From an uncultured Oscillospiraceae bacterium (GTDB lineage: Bacteria > Bacillota > Clostridia > Oscillospirales > Oscillospiraceae): DNA of 5,029 nucleotides. The stretch covers positions 1 to 5,029 of the forward strand of contig CAKTVN010000140.1 in assembly GCA_934623545.1 (NCBI GenBank), written 5' to 3'. Numbering within the stretch: the stretch's first letter is position 1; each line of letters begins with the position of its first letter. A program made the translations under genes and the position numbers. Under the pieces are notes generated by a model. That model did no database searches, was not told where the DNA came from, and saw nothing but the letters and a program-made list of their open reading frames with translations. Of the stretch, positions 5,023 to 5,029 are shown in pieces.

Positions 5023-5029
5023 AAAGTAT

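Overview
The window is GC-rich chromosomal-type DNA, with third codon positions mostly G or C. It has strong AAGGAGG-type ribosome binding sites and one near-consensus housekeeping (sigma-A type) promoter. The protein families are a lactate/malate dehydrogenase-like protein, a cysteine-containing flavodoxin-fold protein and a MalT-like LuxR regulator. Together they suggest a GC-rich anaerobic Bacillota, such as a gut Clostridia/Oscillospirales-like lineage. That placement is inference; there is no rRNA or marker gene to prove it.

Layout. (1) Positions 2-1183 hold the 3' part of a dehydrogenase-like gene that enters from the left edge. (2) Positions 1180-2223 hold a two-part flavoprotein-like gene. 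It overlaps the first by ATGA, so the two are probably co-transcribed and translationally coupled. (3) Positions 2224-2401 are a compact regulatory region: a near-perfect dyad abutting a TTTACA-17-TATACT promoter, then a leader of about 107 nt containing a hairpin and a good intrinsic terminator just upstream of the next ribosome binding site. (4) Positions 2402-4756 hold a 784-residue MalT-like regulator with an N-terminal P-loop ATPase, a helical repeat middle and a C-terminal LuxR-type DNA-binding domain. (5) Positions 4757-5029 contain no convincing gene. They hold a terminator followed by at least seven more closely packed hairpins and three copies of GCTCGTCC.

How the parts may work together. 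The first two genes look like a redox pair, but the dehydrogenase-like protein seems to lack two catalytic residues of classical LDH/MDH, so its reaction is uncertain. The regulator has its own promoter and leader. The leader can be drawn as mutually exclusive terminator and antiterminator folds, and the dyad at the -35 box is a plausible operator, perhaps for autoregulation. The signal molecule and target genes of the regulator cannot be read from this window. The most unexplained part is the hairpin-dense 3' region, which may be a dispersed intergenic repeat or a structured RNA read from the minus strand.
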